From an uncultured Bacteroidales bacterium (GTDB taxonomy: Bacteria; Bacteroidota; Bacteroidia; Bacteroidales; P3): 8,603 nucleotides of DNA. Shown piece by piece: positions 5,352 to 8,603 of this stretch; the stretch's first letter is position 1, and each line of letters opens with the position of its first letter. The position numbers were made by a program, and so were the translations under genes. The DNA lies in the NCBI GenBank assembly GCA_947097635.1, contig CAMURW010000046.1:1-8603 (forward strand). The letters are read 5' to 3'. The notes beneath the pieces are model-generated. The model worked only from the letters and a program-made list of their open reading frames with translations. It did no database searches and was not told the origin of the DNA.

Positions 5352-7448
5352 TTGACGTTCCTCGAGACCTCCATAGAATACCTGAAAGGCGTGGGACCTG
5401 CACGCGCCAAGCTGCTGCACAGCGAGCTGCAAATATTCACCAACGAAGACCTGCTGCTGCACCTACCCATGCGCTATGTGGACCGCAGTAGCATCAGTAC
5501 CGTTGCCGCCATCACCAGTCAAGACGGCTATGTGGTGCTGAAAGGACGGCTCAGCAATGTCACAGAAACCACCACAGGCCACACCGTGCGCCTCAATGCA
5601 CTGTTCAGCGACAACACAGGCACTGTGGAGCTTGTGTGGTTTCAGGGAGTAAGATGGATCAGGCATTCGCTGAAAGAGAACGTTCCCTACCTGCTGATGG
5701 GACATCCCAGCTACTTCAACGGACACTTACAGATCTGTCACCCCGAGCTGGAAACGATGAGTCTCGGCGACGACAGCCCCAGCCATCCTTTCCAGCCCGT
5801 GTATCCCAGCACAGAGAAGCTGAAAGCAAGCGGACTCACCAGCAAGGTGCTGGCCAAACTCGTCGAGACCCTGCTGAAAAAGGCAGAAGGACGCATACCA
5901 GACAACCTGCCCATGCAAGTAGTGGCAAAATACAAACTGCCAACACGCGCCAACGCCTTCCGAATGGTGCATTTCCCGCACAGCCAGCACGACAAAGCAC
6001 TGGCGTTGCAGCGCTTCAAGTTCGAGGAACTGTTCTACCTGCAGTTCGACTACCAATATGCCAAGTTGGAACGTCAGCAACTGTCGCAAGGACGCATCTT
6101 CGCCGTGGTAGGCAAACTTTTCAACCGCTTCTATCACGAAAAACTGCCCTTCCCCCTCACGGGCGCGCAGAAACGCGTGGTAAAGGAAATTCGCGGCGAC
6201 ATCCGCAGCGGGCATCAGATGAACCGCCTACTGCAAGGCGACGTGGGCAGCGGCAAAACGCTGGTGGCACTGCTGTGCATGCTCATTGCACTGGACAACG
6301 GCTGCCAGGCCTGCCTGATGGCGCCCACGGAGATACTGGCGCAACAGCACTACAGCACCATCCGCCGCATGCTGGAAGGACTGGACGTACGTGTGGAACT
6401 GCTGACAGGGAGCGTAAAAACGAAAGAGAAACGCGAACTCAAGACAAGGCTGGCAAACGGCGACATAGGCATCCTCATAGGCACGCACGCACTGACGGAG
6501 GACAATGTGCAATTCCACAACTTAGGATTCGTGGTCATCGACGAGCAGCATCGCTTCGGCGTGCAGCAACGTGCCAAGCTATGGGCCAAAAGTGCCATCC
6601 CGCCCCATATCCTAGTGATGACTGCCACACCCATTCCCCGCACACTGGCAATGACGCTATATGGCGATCTGGACTGCAGCACCATCGACGAACTGCCTCC
6701 AGGGCGACATCCCATCAAGACAATACACTGTGCGGAAAGACAACGTTACGCCGTCTTTGCCTTCCTCAAAAGGCAGATAGCGCAGGGACGGCAGGCGTAC
6801 ATTGTGTACCCACTCATCGAAGAGAGCGAGAAGAGCGACCTGCAAAGTCTGATGGCAGGCTACGACGTGGTGGCGCAATATTTCCCCCTGCCGCAGTATC
6901 ACATCGGCATCCTCCACGGCAAGATGGACACCAAAGACAAGGAATACGAGATGGAACGTTTCAAGGAAGGCAAGACGCAGATAATGGTGTCCACTACGGT
7001 GATAGAAGTCGGCGTGGATGTCCCCAACGCCACAGTGATGATGATAGAGGATGCCAACCGCTTCGGCCTCAGCCAGCTGCATCAACTACGAGGACGCGTG
7101 GGACGCGGCGGCAGCCAAAGTTACTGCATCCTCATGACCAAGGAGCCCCCCGTGGGCACCGCGCGAGAACGCATACAGACCATGTGTGCCTCCAGCGACG
7201 GCTTCAGACTCGCGGAAGTGGACCTCAAACTGCGAGGACCCGGAGACCTGCAGGGGCTGCAACAAAGCGGACTGCTGAACCTAAAGGTGGCAGACATCGT
7301 GAACGACGAACCCATCGTGCGGGCAGCACGCGACACCGTGCAGGAACTGCTGCTACAGGATCCTGGCCTTCACGACTACCGCAACGCAGTGCTGTCTGTC
7401 TATCTCCGCAAGAAAGGCAACCAACCTCACTGGGAGAAAATCAGTTAG
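5352..7448 (+). CDS. recG: ATP-dependent DNA helicase RecG
   Basis: A 698-residue superfamily 2 helicase that remodels stalled forks, Holliday junctions and R-loops. The N-terminal wedge (about 1-260) has the helix-hairpin-helix-like YLKGVGPARAKLL (10-22) and the OB-fold segment with GTVELVWFQGV (90-100). The helicase core shows Walker A GDVGSGKT (296-303), motif Ia MAPTEILAQQH (323-333), a DEQH box (397-400) in place of the usual DEAD/DEAH, which is normal for RecG, TATPIPRT (424-431), STTVIEVGVDVP (547-558), and QLRGRVGRG (578-586). The C-terminal TRG region includes RGPGDLQG (628-635). The start is a TTG at 5352. No ATG lies nearby; the first in-frame ATG is Met40, which would remove conserved wedge sequence. 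The 23-bp gap after coaD contains a C-run and two copies of CACTTTT (5340-5353), and no convincing promoter. The length is typical for the family. Confidence 0.96.
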   Translation: MTFLETSIEYLKGVGPARAKLLHSELQIFTNEDLLLHLPMRYVDRSSISTVAAITSQDGYVVLKGRLSNVTETTTGHTVRLNALFSDNTGTVELVWFQGVRWIRHSLKENVPYLLMGHPSYFNGHLQICHPELETMSLGDDSPSHPFQPVYPSTEKLKASGLTSKVLAKLVETLLKKAEGRIPDNLPMQVVAKYKLPTRANAFRMVHFPHSQHDKALALQRFKFEELFYLQFDYQYAKLERQQLSQGRIFAVVGKLFNRFYHEKLPFPLTGAQKRVVKEIRGDIRSGHQMNRLLQGDVGSGKTLVALLCMLIALDNGCQACLMAPTEILAQQHYSTIRRMLEGLDVRVELLTGSVKTKEKRELKTRLANGDIGILIGTHALTEDNVQFHNLGFVVIDEQHRFGVQQRAKLWAKSAIPPHILVMTATPIPRTLAMTLYGDLDCSTIDELPPGRHPIKTIHCAERQRYAVFAFLKRQIAQGRQAYIVYPLIEESEKSDLQSLMAGYDVVAQYFPLPQYHIGILHGKMDTKDKEYEMERFKEGKTQIMVSTTVIEVGVDVPNATVMMIEDANRFGLSQLHQLRGRVGRGGSQSYCILMTKEPPVGTARERIQTMCASSDGFRLAEVDLKLRGPGDLQGLQQSGLLNLKVADIVNDEPIVRAARDTVQELLLQDPGLHDYRNAVLSVYLRKKGNQPHWEKIS

Positions 7449-7528
7449 CACCACATATCACATAATATTTTAATGTCTTCGTACTTAATCGCACCACGGC
7501 CGTTACACCCAAACTACTTTATCCTCCA

Positions 7529-8603
7529 ATGAAACAACTACTCTTCCTCCTCACCCTCGTCGCCACACTATCCTGCTGGGGACAGAGCAGCACGGCACTT
7601 ATCGCCAAAGGCAAGAACGCCGAACAACTGGGCCTCACACAACGTGCCACGGAATACTACAAGCAAGCCACACAAGCCGACCCTGCCTATGCCTATGCCT
7701 TCCTGTGCCTGGGACTGCTGCACGAAAAGCAGAGCCACTACGGCGAAGCCATAGCAGCGCTATATCAGGCCGTTGCTCTCAGCGACAGCACCGGCGACAG
7801 CATAGCAGCGCTATCCAACGAGCACCTGGCAGCCTGCTTCGTGGACGACGGCGACTTCGACGGCAGCAAGAACGGCTTCATCACCGACAGTGCAGAACTG
7901 ATAGGCATCACGGAGCGTGCCATAGAACTGAATCCCCAAAGTGCCAGCGCACACGCCACCATGGCACTCATCCTCAACAACCAAAGGCAGTTCATGCCCG
8001 CCTCTACATGGGCAAGGAAAGCCATCGCCATAGATGCCGACTACCCACGTGGCTATAACACCTACGGCATCATCCTCTACAACCAAGGCAAAGACAACGA
8101 GGCCATCAAGCAATTTCGGCAAGCCCTGAAAGTGGATCCCGAGAATGACGATGCTTTCTACAACCTGGGGGTGATGCATGCCCTGCGCGGCAACCATGAA
8201 ACGGCGATGAAATACCTACGCGAAGGACTCAAGCAAAGCCCCCGCAGCGTGAAGCTGTACTACTTCATGGGTATCGCGCTGCTGGACCAAGGCCACACAC
8301 AGAAAGCCATAGAGTGCTACCAATACATCGTGCAGGAACTGGACAGCACATACACGCCCGCTTACAACAAGTTAGGCTCCATCTACTGCAAGAAAGGCGA
8401 CTTCGACCAAGCGATAGCTTACCATGACAAGGCGGCGAGAATAAATCCCAAGGACAGCGAAAGCTACAAATGCCTGGGCAAAGTATATGTGGACAAAGGC
8501 GACTATGTGAAAGCCATACGCAACTACCAGAAGGCAGTGCTCAACAACCCCCGAGACCACGAAATCTACCTCCTAATGGCACAGATCTACGCTGCCCAAG
8601 GCA
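7529..8603 (+). CDS. Exported tetratricopeptide repeat (TPR) protein (C-terminus beyond window)
   Basis: The first 358 codons are present and remain open at the right edge. Residues 1-19 form a signal peptide (MKQLLFLLTLVATLSCWGQ). Cys16 could be lipidated, but TLSC is a poor lipobox, so secretion to the periplasm and lipid anchoring are both possible. The rest consists of consecutive TPR units at about 22-53, 54-87, 138-171, 173-206, 207-238, 240-272, 277-308 and 311-342, with a further one starting near 345. Typical blocks are YNTYGIILYNQGKDNEAIKQ and YNLGVMHALRGNHETAMKYL. The linker at 88-137 does not fit the repeat and is acidic around 105-111. TPR solenoids hold other proteins together; no enzymatic domain is visible in the part present. 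The start is the first ATG after an 80-bp gap (7449-7528) with no clear promoter or terminator. The partner and pathway are unknown. Confidence 0.85.
   Translation, partial: MKQLLFLLTLVATLSCWGQSSTALIAKGKNAEQLGLTQRATEYYKQATQADPAYAYAFLCLGLLHEKQSHYGEAIAALYQAVALSDSTGDSIAALSNEHLAACFVDDGDFDGSKNGFITDSAELIGITERAIELNPQSASAHATMALILNNQRQFMPASTWARKAIAIDADYPRGYNTYGIILYNQGKDNEAIKQFRQALKVDPENDDAFYNLGVMHALRGNHETAMKYLREGLKQSPRSVKLYYFMGIALLDQGHTQKAIECYQYIVQELDSTYTPAYNKLGSIYCKKGDFDQAIAYHDKAARINPKDSESYKCLGKVYVDKGDYVKAIRNYQKAVLNNPRDHEIYLLMAQIYAAQG

Noticed and set aside
5636..7465. A 609-codon open frame on the plus strand overlapping recG in another frame
   Set aside because: It lies almost wholly inside recG, its translation is rich in Arg, Thr, Gln and Pro without domain features, and it arises from codon bias of the true frame.

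Overview
The window looks like a chromosomal segment of a member of the Bacteroidales, most likely a Prevotella-like gut or rumen bacterium. The evidence is threefold. Start codons have no Shine-Dalgarno sequences. Three promoters fit the Bacteroidetes-type -7 element TAnnTTTG, and two of these have a TTG exactly 18 bp upstream. The protein set also fits: a Bacteroidetes-style replicative helicase, a bacterial deoxyhypusine-synthase-like enzyme and a small outer-membrane beta-barrel protein. Genus assignment is inference; I could not search any database.

Layout. The left part (1-3142) is on the minus strand: dnaB (3142-1541), a deoxyhypusine synthase family enzyme (1394-357), and the start of a CyuA/L-serine-dehydratase-alpha-type [Fe-S] cysteine desulfidase family gene (281 to beyond the left edge). 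A divergent gene-free interval of about 640 bp (3143-3783) follows. It holds the dnaB promoter, a patch of hairpins around an 11-bp tandem repeat, and the promoter of the rightward block. The right part is on the plus strand: a small cysteine-rich zinc-ribbon-like protein (3784-4068), an outer-membrane beta-barrel protein (4092-4859, possibly starting at 4068), coaD (4864-5328), recG (5352-7448) and a secreted or lipid-anchored TPR protein (7529 to beyond the right edge).

How the genes relate. The first four plus-strand genes are packed with gaps of 23 bp or less, and one possible start overlaps the preceding stop, so they probably form one transcript. CoA synthesis (CoaD) and fork repair (RecG) would then be co-transcribed with two proteins of unknown function. 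The minus-strand genes look less tightly coupled: the DHS-like gene has its own promoter, and the gap before the desulfidase-like gene carries a perfect 10-bp inverted repeat.

I found no mobile element, CRISPR array, RNA gene of a known class, or clear new multi-gene system. The most unusual points are the composite repeat patch at 3435-3624, the dnaB promoter lying almost on top of the longer start codon, a direct repeat straddling the DHS-like promoter, the SSB-tail-like acidic end of DnaB, and the uncharacterised zinc-ribbon/beta-barrel pair ahead of coaD-recG.
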